From positions 3,720,001 to 3,784,000 of the forward strand of contig NZ_LR699553.1 of the NCBI RefSeq assembly GCF_902459535.1: DNA of 64,000 bases, in the 5' to 3' direction. The DNA is from Paraburkholderia dioscoreae. GTDB lineage: Bacteria; Pseudomonadota; Gammaproteobacteria; Burkholderiales; Burkholderiaceae. The stretch's first letter is position 1. Each line of letters opens with the position of its first letter. Shown in pieces: positions 44,126 to 53,129 of the stretch. The notes below the pieces were generated by a model. The model saw only the letters and a program-made list of their open reading frames with translations, was not told the origin of the DNA and did not search any database. Position numbers and translations under genes: made by a program.

Positions 44126-45322
44126 TCAGCTCGTGATGATGTGCAGAAGCCGTGCGCAATCGCGCGCAGCGGTACGGGCTTCTTCGAGCGTAGCCGCCGT
44201 GAAGTTCACGTGGCCCATCTTCCGGCCACAACGCGCCTCTTCCTTGCCGTACAGATGCAAACGCGCCGCCGGCATCGCGGCGACCTCCTGCCAGGGCGGC
44301 GTGACCGCCGGGCGCTTCGGCCCGTCCGGAAACCACACATCGCCGAGAATGTTCAGCATCACCGCCGGCGAATGCTGACGTGTATCGCCCAGCGGCATGC
44401 CGGTCATGGCGCGCACCTGCTGCTCGAACTGACTGGTCGCGCAGGCGTCGACGGTGTAATGGCCAGAATTGTGCGGACGCGGCGCCATTTCATTGGCGAC
44501 CAGCGAACCGTCTTCGAGAATGAAGAACTCGACGCACAGCACGCCCACGTAACCGAGCTTGTCGGCGATTTGCAGCGCGGCCTGTTGCGCCTGCTGGACG
44601 AGCGTCGGGCTCGCGTCCGGCGCCGGGACGATGGTGTGCGACAGCACGCCGTCGCGATGCGTGTTCTGCGCGAGCGGATAGACCACCGAGGCGCCGCTCG
44701 CCGCCCGCGCAATCAGCGCGGACACTTCGAACTTCAACGGCAAACGCTTTTCCAGCACGCACGGCACGCCGGCGAGCGAAGCATGCGCCTCGCGCACTTC
44801 CTCGGCGTTGCGCACGCGAATCTGGCCTTTGCCGTCGTAGCCCATGCGGGCGGTCTTGAGAATGCCCGGCAGCACGGCTTCGAGTTTGGCGTCGTCGAGC
44901 GCGGCGAGCGCATCCGACGACTCGATCACCACATGCGGCGCGACCGTCACGCCCGACGACGCAATGAAGCGTTTCTCGGCAATACGGTCCTGCGCCACGG
45001 CGACGCAGCGGCCAGCCGGACTCACGAAGGTGGTCCGCGCGAGGAAGTCGAGGCTCGCGGCCGGCACGTTCTCGAACTCCGTGGACACCGCCGCGCACAG
45101 CCGCGCGAGTTCGATGAGCGACGCTTCGTCGTTGTACGCCGCGCGCAGATGGCGATCGGCAACGGCGCCCGCCGGACTGTTTTCGTCCGGATCGAGCACG
45201 GCGACGCGATAGCCCATAGCCTGAGCGGCAAAGCAGAACATGCGGCCGAGCTGGCCGCCACCGACCATGCCAAGCCATGCGCCGGGCAGAATCGGTGAAA
45301 CCGGTGTGTTGTCTGGGTTCAT
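44126..45322 (-). CDS. purK: N5-carboxyaminoimidazole ribonucleotide synthase
   Basis: 398 aa ATP-grasp enzyme. GMVGGGQLGRMFCFAAQAMGY near residues 17-37, STEFENVP near 80-87, and the metal-binding NEMAPRPHNSGHYT near 275. It carboxylates AIR with bicarbonate and ATP; PurE then moves the carboxyl group. Starting at ATG 45322 avoids an unsupported extension. It lies 99 bases after purE. Confidence 0.93.
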   Translation of the reverse strand: MNPDNTPVSPILPGAWLGMVGGGQLGRMFCFAAQAMGYRVAVLDPDENSPAGAVADRHLRAAYNDEASLIELARLCAAVSTEFENVPAASLDFLARTTFVSPAGRCVAVAQDRIAEKRFIASSGVTVAPHVVIESSDALAALDDAKLEAVLPGILKTARMGYDGKGQIRVRNAEEVREAHASLAGVPCVLEKRLPLKFEVSALIARAASGASVVYPLAQNTHRDGVLSHTIVPAPDASPTLVQQAQQAALQIADKLGYVGVLCVEFFILEDGSLVANEMAPRPHNSGHYTVDACATSQFEQQVRAMTGMPLGDTRQHSPAVMLNILGDVWFPDGPKRPAVTPPWQEVAAMPAARLHLYGKEEARCGRKMGHVNFTAATLEEARTAARDCARLLHIITS

Positions 45323-45421
45323 CTTAGTAGTCGGTCGCGGCCGGGTGTGCATGCAATGCGATGGCAGGCACCCGGCCGGGGGTCGGACAGGGGGACGTCT
45401 TGAAGCAATCAGTCTGTGCGC

Positions 45422-45940
45422 TTACAGCGCCGGCAACACCATAGCGTGGGCCGCTTCGTTCTGGCGCACGCGGAATGCAGCCAGCTTCTCCGCGTATTCA
45501 TTGCTCGTGCCGCTCAGCAGCGACACGGCGAACAGTGCCGCATTCGCCGCGCCTGCTTCGCCAATCGCAAACGTAGCGACCGGCACGCCCTTGGGCATCT
45601 GCACGATCGAATGCAACGAATCGACGCCCTTCAGGTACTTGCTCGCCACCGGCACGCCGAGCACCGGCACCGTGGTCTTGGCCGCCAGCATTCCCGGCAG
45701 ATGCGCCGCGCCGCCCGCGCCGGCGATGATCGCGCGAATGCCGCGCTCACGCGCGCTTTCAGCATAGGCGAACATTTCGTCGGGCATGCGGTGCGCGGAC
45801 ACGACCTTCGCTTCGTAGGGCACGCCGAATTCCTGCAGAATGGCCACGGCGTTTTTCATGACTTCCCAGTCGGAACTGGAACCCATCAGCACGCCGACAA
45901 CCGGCGCGCCGTGCGTATGGGCGGTTTGAGCTTCACTCAT
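45422..45940 (-). CDS. purE: N5-carboxyaminoimidazole ribonucleotide mutase
   Basis: 172 aa. VGVLMGSSSDWEVMKNA near residues 15-31, the active-site SAHRMPD near 49-55, and AGAGGAAHLPGM near 74-85 are the class I PurE motifs. The start at 45940 follows the normal family N-terminus; the frame open to 46078 is not supported. It works with PurK. A gap of 191 bases separates it from purC. Confidence 0.93.
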   Translation of the reverse strand: MSEAQTAHTHGAPVVGVLMGSSSDWEVMKNAVAILQEFGVPYEAKVVSAHRMPDEMFAYAESARERGIRAIIAGAGGAAHLPGMLAAKTTVPVLGVPVASKYLKGVDSLHSIVQMPKGVPVATFAIGEAGAANAALFAVSLLSGTSNEYAEKLAAFRVRQNEAAHAMVLPAL

Positions 45941-46131
45941 GTTACGGCTTCCTTGTTTCTCGAGAGCGCCCCGGAACCGGTCGCTTCGCGCCAGGTCCAG
46001 AGAGGGTGATTCCCCAATCCCTTCCGGGACTTCCTTCGGGGCGAGGTACTTTCCCTGGCGAAGGACTTCCTGCGGCACGGAACCGTTGAGGCGGCCTTTT
46101 CAGGCGGCGCGAATCCAACCGGTGCGCGGAA

Positions 46132-47022
46132 TCAGGCGAGCTTGTGCCCGGTCAGGCGTTCGAGCGCTTCCTGGTATTTCTCGCCCGTCTTCGCGACCAC
46201 GTCGTCGGGCAGCTTCGGTGCTGGCGGCTCTTTCTTCCACGGCTGGGTTTCGAGCCAGTCGCGCACGAACTGCTTGTCGAACGACGGCGGATTGGTGCCG
46301 ACCTGATATTGATCGGCCGGCCAGAAACGCGACGAGTCCGCGGTCAGCGCCTCGTCCATCAGGTACAGCTTGCCGTGGTTGTCCAGCCCGAACTCGAACT
46401 TCGTATCCGCGATGATGATGCCGCGCGTGGCCGCGTAATCTGCGGCTTCCTTGTACAGCTTGATCGAGATGTCGCGGATCGTGGCCGACAGTTCGGTGCC
46501 GATGCGGCGTTCCATCTCGTCGTACGTGATGTTTTCGTCGTGGTGGCCCATTTCCGCCTTGGCCGCCGGCGTGAAAATCGGCTCGGGCAGCTTCTGCGCG
46601 TTCTGCAGACCCGGCGGCAATACGACGCCGCACACCGAACCGGTAGCCTGGTAATCTTTCCAGCCGCTGCCGGCCAGATAGCCGCGCACCACGGCTTCGA
46701 CGAGGATCGGCTCGAGACGCTTCACGACCACCGCGCGGCCCTTGACCTGCTCCACTTCGTCTGCCGCCACCACGGATTCGGGCGCGACGCCCGTGAGGTG
46801 GTTCGGCACCACGTGCTTGAGTTTTTCGAACCAGAAGTTCGCCATTTCGTTGAGCACACGGCCCTTATTCGGAATCGGCTCGCCCATGATGACGTCGAAC
46901 GCCGACAGACGGTCGGTCGTGACGATCAGCAACTGGTCGTTGCCCACCGCATAGTTGTCGCGGACTTTACCGCGGCCGAGCAGCGGCAGCGAGTGGAGCG
47001 TGGATTCGTAGAGGGTAGACAT
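46132..47022 (-). CDS. purC: SAICAR synthetase
   Basis: 296 aa. RGKVRDNYAVG near residues 17-27, SAFDVIMGEPIPNKGRVL near 41-58, and ADTKFEFGLD near 201-210 fit the family. It joins aspartate to CAIR in purine synthesis. It lies upstream of purE and purK, and 135 bases downstream of fba, from which it is separated by two hairpins. Confidence 0.93.
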   Translation of the reverse strand: MSTLYESTLHSLPLLGRGKVRDNYAVGNDQLLIVTTDRLSAFDVIMGEPIPNKGRVLNEMANFWFEKLKHVVPNHLTGVAPESVVAADEVEQVKGRAVVVKRLEPILVEAVVRGYLAGSGWKDYQATGSVCGVVLPPGLQNAQKLPEPIFTPAAKAEMGHHDENITYDEMERRIGTELSATIRDISIKLYKEAADYAATRGIIIADTKFEFGLDNHGKLYLMDEALTADSSRFWPADQYQVGTNPPSFDKQFVRDWLETQPWKKEPPAPKLPDDVVAKTGEKYQEALERLTGHKLA

Positions 47023-47070
47023 CGTCGTGGTTCGCTAAAAAATGGGACAAAAAGTGTGACCGGAACAAAA

Positions 47071-47133
47071 GGGAAACGCCGTTCCCCGGATGATGCGGGA
47101 ACGGCGATCTAACAACAACCTGGCCAAACGGCC
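47071..47133 (-). terminator. Tandem hairpins between fba and purC
   Basis: Two stem-loops follow the fba stop on the minus strand. The first, CCTGGCC (47116-47122) with GGCCAGG (47127-47133), loop of 4, runs into TTGTTGTT. The second is the 10-bp CGCCGTTCCC (47077-47086) with GGGAACGGCG (47097-47106), then TTTCCCTTTTG. They probably end most fba transcription before purC. Confidence 0.65.
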
Positions 47134-47155
47134 AGGCGCAGTGCATGTTGACAGC

Positions 47156-48220
47156 TTAGCGGACGACTTGCGCGAGCTCGCCCGACTTGTACTTCTCCGC
47201 GATTTTATCAAGCGTAACCGGCTTGATCTTGCCTGCCTGGCCTTCGCAGCCGAATTGCGTGTAGCGCTCGATACAGATCTTCATCGCCGCTTCGCGCGCC
47301 GGCTTCAGGTAATCGCGCGGATCGAACTTGCCCGGGTTGGTCGCCATGTAGCGGCGGATCGCGCCGGTGATCGCCAGACGCAGGTCGGTGTCGATATTGA
47401 CCTTGCGCACGCCGTTCTTGATGCCTTCCTGGATTTCCTCGACCGGCACGCCGTAGGTTTCCTTCATGTCACCGCCGAATTCGCGGATTTCAGCCAGCAG
47501 TTCCTGCGGCACCGACGACGACCCGTGCATCACCAAGTGCGTGTTCGGAATGCGCTGGTGGATTTCCTTGATGCGCTGGATCGACAGAATGTCGCCCGTG
47601 GGCTTCTTGCTGAACTTGTACGCGCCGTGCGACGTACCGATCGCGATAGCCAGCGCGTCGCACTGGGTCAGCTTGACGAAGTCGGCCGCCTGCTCCGGAT
47701 CGGTCAACAGCTGCTCGCGCGTCATCGTGCCTTCCGCGCCGTGGCCGTCTTCCTTGTCGCCCTTCATGGTTTCCAGCGAACCGAGCACGCCCAGTTCCGC
47801 TTCCACCGTGATGCCGATCGAATGCGCCGCTTCCACGACCTTGCGCGACACATCCACGTTGTACTCGTACGAGGCGACCGTCTTGCCGTCGGCTTCGAGC
47901 GAACCGTCCATCATCACGCTGGTGAAACCGCTGCGGATCGCCGCCATGCAGACCGCTGGCGACTGGCCGTGGTCCTGGTGCATCACGACCGGAATATGCG
48001 GATACGACTCGACCGCGGCTTCGATCAGGTGGCGCAGGAACGCCTCGCCCGCGTACTTACGCGCGCCGGCCGAAGCCTGCATGATGACCGGTGCGTTGAC
48101 CTTGTCGGCGGCCGCCATGATCGCCTGCACCTGCTCCAGGTTGTTCACGTTGAATGCCGGAAGGCCATAGCCGTTTTCAGCGGCATGGTCCAGCAGTTGA
48201 CGCATTGATACGAGAGGCAT
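47156..48220 (-). CDS. fba: Class II fructose-bisphosphate aldolase
   Basis: 354 aa from ATG 48220 with AAGGAG six bases upstream. Zinc and active-site motifs: VVMHQDHGQSP near residues 80-90, HGSSSVPQE near 234-242, and NIDTDLRLA near 286-294. It splits fructose 1,6-bisphosphate in glycolysis and acts in reverse in gluconeogenesis. It lies behind pyk in the pgk-pyk-fba order common in Burkholderiales. Confidence 0.94.
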   Translation of the reverse strand: MPLVSMRQLLDHAAENGYGLPAFNVNNLEQVQAIMAAADKVNAPVIMQASAGARKYAGEAFLRHLIEAAVESYPHIPVVMHQDHGQSPAVCMAAIRSGFTSVMMDGSLEADGKTVASYEYNVDVSRKVVEAAHSIGITVEAELGVLGSLETMKGDKEDGHGAEGTMTREQLLTDPEQAADFVKLTQCDALAIAIGTSHGAYKFSKKPTGDILSIQRIKEIHQRIPNTHLVMHGSSSVPQELLAEIREFGGDMKETYGVPVEEIQEGIKNGVRKVNIDTDLRLAITGAIRRYMATNPGKFDPRDYLKPAREAAMKICIERYTQFGCEGQAGKIKPVTLDKIAEKYKSGELAQVVR

Positions 48221-48481
48221 GCTTAACTCCTTAGATTGAAACGAATTCCTGGGCCGTCGGCATCTTTTGGGCGATTTTATCGCGAAGCAAGCTGCATACC
48301 CGTCACACACGCCCTGAAGCGCGGAGCGGTGCTGCCCGCTGCAACGCGCGACTGGAGCCTGTGCGCCGCCTCTCGCGGGGCACGGCAGCCTGCTTCGGCC
48401 AATCAGCCGGGTGCCGATCGAGCCGTGTGCGTCGATCCGGAGGAAGGGCTTCAGCACTTCCTCCGTTGCCACGCAGCACGA

Positions 48482-49918
48482 TCAATACGGCTCGCCGACC
48501 CGTACGATCTTCAGCGTATTCGTGCCGCCGGCCTGCCCCATCGGCTCGCCGACGGTCAGCACCACCATGTCGCCGCGCGACGCGTAGCCCTTGCTCACCA
48601 CGGTTTCCAACGCCTGCTGCAACGCGGTGTCGCGGTCTGTGTTGGTATCGAGGTGCAGCGACGTCACGTTGCGGTACAGCGCCATTGCCCGTTCACTGCC
48701 CACGCGCGGTGTGAGCGCGAAGATCGGCACGTGAGTCCAGTGACGCGACATCCACAACGCGGTCGAGCCGGATTCCGTCAACGCCACGATCGCCTTCGCG
48801 CCGAGATGGAACGCTGTGAAGAGCGCGCCCATTGCGATCGACTGGTCGATCCGCGTGAACGTGCGGTCGAGGAAATCCTTGTCCAGCTCCGACTGCTCCG
48901 ACTTCTCGGCTTCGATACAGATCGCCGCCATGGTCTCGATGGTCTGCACCGGATACTTGCCCGCCGCCGATTCCGCCGACAGCATCACCGCGTCCGTGCC
49001 GTCCAGCACGGCGTTGGCGACGTCCGACACCTCGGCGCGGGTCGGCACCGGCGCGTGAATCATCGACTCCATCATCTGCGTGGCGGTGATCACGAATTTG
49101 TTCGATTCGCGCGCCATACGAATCATGCGCTTTTGCAGCGCCGGAACTGCGGCATTCCCCACTTCCACGGCCAGATCGCCGCGCGCAACCATGATGCCGT
49201 CCGACGCGTCGAGAATGCCTTGCAGCGCCGGAATCGCTTCGGCGCGCTCGATCTTGGCGATCATCTTCGGCTTGACGCCGAACGGCGCGCCGGCAATGTT
49301 CGCCAACTGGCGGGCCATTTCCATGTCGGTCGCGTTCTTCGGGAACGATACCGCGACATAATCGACGCCGAGCGACATGGCGGTGCGAATATCTTCCATG
49401 TCCTTGGCGGTCAGCGCCGGCGCGGAAAGACCGCCGCCCTGGCGGTTGATGCCCTTGTTGTTCGACAGCTCGCCGCCGATCTTGACGACCGTGTGGATCT
49501 CGTTGCCGATCACGCGCGAAACGCTCAGCACGATCAAGCCGTCGTTGAGCAACAGCACGTCGCCCGGTTTCAGGTCGCGCGGCAGGTCTTTGTAGTCGAG
49601 GCCGGCGCGTTGCTCGTTGCCGAGTTCGCAGTCGGCGTCGAGCACGAACGGCTCGCCGGCGACCAGCATGATCTTGCCGTTTTCAAATTTGCCGACCCGG
49701 ATCTTCGGGCCTTGCAGGTCCGCCATGATGGCGACTTCGCGGCCGGCCTGGCGGGCCGCCTCGCGCACGAATTCGGCGCGCTGGCGGTGGTCGTCGGCGG
49801 TGCCGTGCGAGAAATTGAGCCGCACCACGTCCAACCCCGCCTGAATCATTTGCAGCAGGATTTCCGGCGTATTGGAAGCCGGTCCGATGGTAGCGACAAT
49901 CTTGGTGGCGCGATGCAT
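48482..49918 (-). CDS. pyk: Pyruvate kinase
   Basis: 478 aa from the ATG at 49918, which has GAGGAG just upstream and the normal family N-terminus HRATKIVATIGPASNTPE. RLNFSHGT near residue 35, DGIMVARGDLAVEVG near 237-251, and ITATQMMESM near 275-284 are the catalytic signatures. It makes pyruvate and ATP from PEP and ADP. The same frame stays open for 153 codons upstream, reaching a GTG one base after the pgk stop, so a longer form cannot be excluded. Confidence 0.92.
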   Translation of the reverse strand: MHRATKIVATIGPASNTPEILLQMIQAGLDVVRLNFSHGTADDHRQRAEFVREAARQAGREVAIMADLQGPKIRVGKFENGKIMLVAGEPFVLDADCELGNEQRAGLDYKDLPRDLKPGDVLLLNDGLIVLSVSRVIGNEIHTVVKIGGELSNNKGINRQGGGLSAPALTAKDMEDIRTAMSLGVDYVAVSFPKNATDMEMARQLANIAGAPFGVKPKMIAKIERAEAIPALQGILDASDGIMVARGDLAVEVGNAAVPALQKRMIRMARESNKFVITATQMMESMIHAPVPTRAEVSDVANAVLDGTDAVMLSAESAAGKYPVQTIETMAAICIEAEKSEQSELDKDFLDRTFTRIDQSIAMGALFTAFHLGAKAIVALTESGSTALWMSRHWTHVPIFALTPRVGSERAMALYRNVTSLHLDTNTDRDTALQQALETVVSKGYASRGDMVVLTVGEPMGQAGGTNTLKIVRVGEPY

Positions 49919-50377
49919 GAGTCTCCTCGTCTGGGTGAGATCGCTGGAAAGAACGCTGCGAGTCGGATGCGGAGGCTGCGCACCGAAGGATGCTGCCGGG
50001 GGCTGCGCGCCGGTTGAAACCAGCGTCGCTTTATAGGGTGAAGCGGTGTTCGATGCCAGCACGGGGGGTGCCGGTGGGGAGATGAGCGTGATCTCGTCGT
50101 CCGGGAGTTCCGCGGGAGAGGGGGCGCTTTGCACAGCGTTTGTGCTGGACGATTCCGCAGCCTTCCCTGCAGTGGTCAACTCCACGCGCGCGAGCGGCGA
50201 GCCGGATTCTTCGTGTTGCTTGCCAGCTGGGCCGCTCGCGGACTCAACCGCGGAGCCGGCCGCCGCCGGAGTGGCGGCAGAGCGCGCCGCGCGCTCCCCT
50301 GCCGATGCCGCTGCGCTGTTGCGCGGCTTGCCGCCACGCGCTTTCGCAGACTTTGCCGTGGGGGAGCGCGTCGCCAC
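49919..50377 (-). other. Open in-frame stretch between pgk and pyk
   Basis: The 460-bp gap between pgk and pyk has no stop codon in the pyk frame. From GTG 50377, one base past the pgk TAA, it reads 153 codons rich in Ala, Ser, Pro, Lys and Arg (SPTAKSAKARGGKPRNSAAA near the start) straight into the pyk ATG. The composition is that of a disordered tail. It may be an N-terminal extension of pyruvate kinase, a separate low-complexity product, or simply non-coding GC-rich DNA. The good Shine-Dalgarno before ATG 49918 favours the normal pyk start. Confidence 0.3.
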
Positions 50378-50378
50378 G

Positions 50379-51572
50379 TTAAGCCCGCGATTCCAGAACT
50401 TCGACCGCCGGCAGCTTCTTGCCTTCGAGGAATTCAAGGAAAGCGCCGCCGCCCGTGGAGATATAGCTGACTTTGTCGTGGATGCCGTACTTGGCGATCG
50501 CAGCGAGCGTATCGCCGCCGCCGGCAATCGAGAACGCCGACGATTTGGCGATAGCCTCCGCCAGCGTCTTCGTGCCGTTGCCGAACTGGTCGAATTCGAA
50601 CACGCCGACCGGACCGTTCCAGACGATCGTGCCGGCCTTTTCCAGTTGCGCGGCGAGCACCCTGGCGGTTTCCGGCCCGATGTCGAGGATCAGGTCGTCG
50701 TCCTGAACGTCGGCGACGGCCTTCACTTCTGCCTTGGCGGTCGGCGAAAACTCCTTGGCCGTGACCACGTCGGTCGGGATCGGCACCGAGGCGCCACGCG
50801 CTTTCGCGGCGTCGATAATGGCTTTGGCTTCGCTCACCAGATCGGCCTCGGCGAGCGACTTGCCGATCTTCAGGCCCGCGGCCAGCATGAACGTGTTGGC
50901 AATGCCGCCGCCCACGATCAGTTGATCGACCTTGTCGGCGAGCGACTTCAGAATGGTCAGCTTGGTCGACACCTTGGAGCCGGCGACGATCGCCACCAGC
51001 GGACGCTTCGGCGCGCCCAGCGCCTTGCCGAGCGCTTCGAGTTCGGCCGCGAGCAGCGGGCCTGCGCACGCGACGGGCGCATATTTGGCGATGCCGTGCG
51101 TGGTGGCTTCGGCGCGGTGAGCGGTGCCGAACGCGTCGTTCACGTAGATGTCGCAGAGCTTCGCCATTTTTTGCGCGAGTTCGTCGGAATCTTTCTTTTC
51201 GCCCTTGTTGACGCGGCAGTTTTCCAGCAGCACGACCGAGCCCGGCGCGACGTTCACGCCGTTTTCGACCCAGTTCGCCACCAGCGGGACGTCGCGGCCG
51301 AGCAGTTCGGCCAGCCGCTTCGCGACCGGCGCGAGCGAGTCTTCAGGCTTGAAATCACCCTCTGTGGGACGGCCCAGGTGCGACGTGACCATCACGGCGG
51401 CTCCCGCGTCGAGCGCAGCTTTGATGGCCGGCACGGAAGCGCGGATACGGGTGTCTTCAGTGATGCTGCCTTGATCGTCCTGCGGCACGTTCAGATCGGC
51501 GCGGATGAACACGCGTTTGCCGGATAGCTTGCCTTCGGCGATCAGATCGGAGAGACGCAATACCTTGTTCAT
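50379..51572 (-). CDS. pgk: Phosphoglycerate kinase
   Basis: 397 aa. RVFIRADLNVPQDDQG near residues 20-35, VMVTSHLGRPTEG near 60-72, NDAFGTAHRAEAT near 151-163, and the nucleotide-binding GGGDTLAAI near the C-terminus. It makes ATP and 3-phosphoglycerate from 1,3-bisphosphoglycerate. First gene of the minus-strand pgk-pyk-fba run. Confidence 0.95.
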   Translation of the reverse strand: MNKVLRLSDLIAEGKLSGKRVFIRADLNVPQDDQGSITEDTRIRASVPAIKAALDAGAAVMVTSHLGRPTEGDFKPEDSLAPVAKRLAELLGRDVPLVANWVENGVNVAPGSVVLLENCRVNKGEKKDSDELAQKMAKLCDIYVNDAFGTAHRAEATTHGIAKYAPVACAGPLLAAELEALGKALGAPKRPLVAIVAGSKVSTKLTILKSLADKVDQLIVGGGIANTFMLAAGLKIGKSLAEADLVSEAKAIIDAAKARGASVPIPTDVVTAKEFSPTAKAEVKAVADVQDDDLILDIGPETARVLAAQLEKAGTIVWNGPVGVFEFDQFGNGTKTLAEAIAKSSAFSIAGGGDTLAAIAKYGIHDKVSYISTGGGAFLEFLEGKKLPAVEVLESRA

Positions 51573-51844
51573 GGGCGTGTGTGTGCGAGTTGATGGGAAG
51601 GCGGTGGCGGACGGCGCGCGGCACTCGGGCGCGGTGAACTCCAGCGCTCAGGCACGGCAGCGGCTCCACTGAATCGGGTGCCGGCGGCTGGGCCGCGGCT
51701 GCGCGCGCCTTGCAGCGGCGCGGTTATCCCGGAAACGACCATTTTAACTGATCCACACTGCCTTCTGACCCGCAACGGGGCGAATGTCCCGTATTTGAAG
51801 GATGCGGCGCGCATGCCGCGGCGCAGCATTTCCTGCCTCGTCCA
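51573..51844. other. Intergenic region upstream of pgk
   Basis: 272 bases, no gene seen. On the minus strand TAAAAT (51741-51746) resembles a -10 box for pgk, preceded by GTGTGGATCAGT, but no well-spaced -35 is clear. Confidence 0.3.
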
Positions 51845-52168
51845 TCACATGAAGAGGCGCAACAGCGTGAACACAACCATTCCGACCACAATGGTGCCGA
51901 GCATGGTGCGCCGCCACAAAAACCATCCGAGACCCGACAGCGTGGCGTAGAACTCATGGTTCGACAGCGCGAACGACAGGCCCTCCGGGGTCGCCAGCAC
52001 GTCCGGCAACACCACGGCGGCGAGCGCCGCGGCCGGTGCATAGCGCAGCATCCGCTGGATCCGCGCCGGTAAAACCGTGCGCTCGCCGCCGATTAGAAAC
52101 ATGGCGCGTGTCAGGGTGGTGACGAAGGTCATGCCGAATATGGCCAGCCAGATCTGCGTAGAGGTCAT
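51845..52168 (-). CDS. azlD: AzlD-family branched-chain amino acid exporter small subunit
   Basis: 107 aa with four predicted membrane helices (IWLAIFGMTFVTTLTRAMFLI; LRYAPAAALAAVVLPDVL near residues 40-57; a C-terminal TIVVGMVVFTLLRLFM). The start at 52168 overlaps the azlC stop as ATGA, so the pair is translationally coupled. With AzlC it forms an exporter of the LIV-E type. Confidence 0.87.
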   Translation of the reverse strand: MTSTQIWLAIFGMTFVTTLTRAMFLIGGERTVLPARIQRMLRYAPAAALAAVVLPDVLATPEGLSFALSNHEFYATLSGLGWFLWRRTMLGTIVVGMVVFTLLRLFM

Positions 52169-52911
52169 CGGGAGCCCCCGGTGCTGTTACGGATGCGGCG
52201 CAGGTCGGCGCGTTCGACCATCAGGTCGGCGGCGCTGCCGGCAACGATCGCCGCGATTACCGCGAGCGGCAGCCCGAGCCGGTACGGCAGGTCGAACGCG
52301 AGCAGCGACACCACACCGGCGATCGTGACCGCAACCAGCGTGGAGCGCGTCGCGATCGCCGACACCATGATGGGCAGCAAGGCCAGCGTGCCCGCCAGCG
52401 CGAGACCCCAGTTGTCGGGAATCAGGCTCGCCAGCAGAATCCCGACGATCGACGACACTTGCCACGACAGCCAGCTGCACAGCGCCATGCCCCAGTAGTA
52501 CGCCTCCTTGCCCGGTACATATCCGGTCGGGAAGCTCTTCTTCTGGAACAGCAGATAGATCACGTCGCCGTTGAAGTAGCCGAGCACGATGCGCCGCCAC
52601 ATCGACAGATAGGAGAAGTGCGGCGCCAGACCGACGCTGAAGATCACGAAACGCGTATTGACCATCGCGGCGGTAAGCAGCACGGTCCAGACCGGCAGCT
52701 TGGCGGCGAGCAGCGGCAGCACCGCCAGTTGCGACGAACCGGCATAGCACAGCAGCGACATGGTGAGCGCCTGCGGCAGCGTGAGCACCGATTTGCTCAT
52801 GGCAATGCCGGTGACAAGCCCCCAGGAGAGGATCGCCATCAGCGTGGGCGAATAGTCGCGCGCGCCCTCGCGGAAGGCACGGCGATCGGTTTCTGACAGG
52901 CGAGCGAGCAT
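52165..52911 (-). CDS. azlC: AzlC-family branched-chain amino acid exporter large subunit
   Basis: About 248 aa from ATG 52911. A TTG at 52971 would add 20 residues; neither has a strong ribosome binding site. FREGARDYSPTLMAILSWGLVTGIAMSKSVLTLPQALTMSLLCYAGSSQLA near the N-terminus is typical of the family, with several membrane helices. It is followed by azlD. It lies near, but divergent from, the branched-chain aminotransferase gene, which fits export of branched-chain amino acids. Confidence 0.87.
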   Translation of the reverse strand: MLARLSETDRRAFREGARDYSPTLMAILSWGLVTGIAMSKSVLTLPQALTMSLLCYAGSSQLAVLPLLAAKLPVWTVLLTAAMVNTRFVIFSVGLAPHFSYLSMWRRIVLGYFNGDVIYLLFQKKSFPTGYVPGKEAYYWGMALCSWLSWQVSSIVGILLASLIPDNWGLALAGTLALLPIMVSAIATRSTLVAVTIAGVVSLLAFDLPYRLGLPLAVIAAIVAGSAADLMVERADLRRIRNSTGGSR

Positions 52912-53080
52912 GAGGCGAAACGCGGGCGCGAGAGGCGTCGTAACGAAGGGAAGTCGGCGCCAGGTCGTCAAGCACCCGCTGGCGCATCCGGATTTGAATT
53001 ATGCGTGCGCCGGATTATAGCGTCCGGAATGCGGCCAAATGCTCGTTCCGCGCGCAAAAGACGCTAAAATGCCGGTCTTG

Positions 53081-53104
53081 GCTATGCCTGTCATAGCTAT
53101 GCCT
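53081..53104. repeat. 9-bp direct repeats before ilvE
   Basis: GCTATGCCT occurs at 53081-53089 and again at 53096-53104, 15 bases apart start to start. They lie between a TAAAAT box (about 53065) and the ilvE start, possibly a regulator site in the leader. Confidence 0.35.
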
Positions 53105-53129
53105 AACAACGCACCTGCTGGAGAATCGT

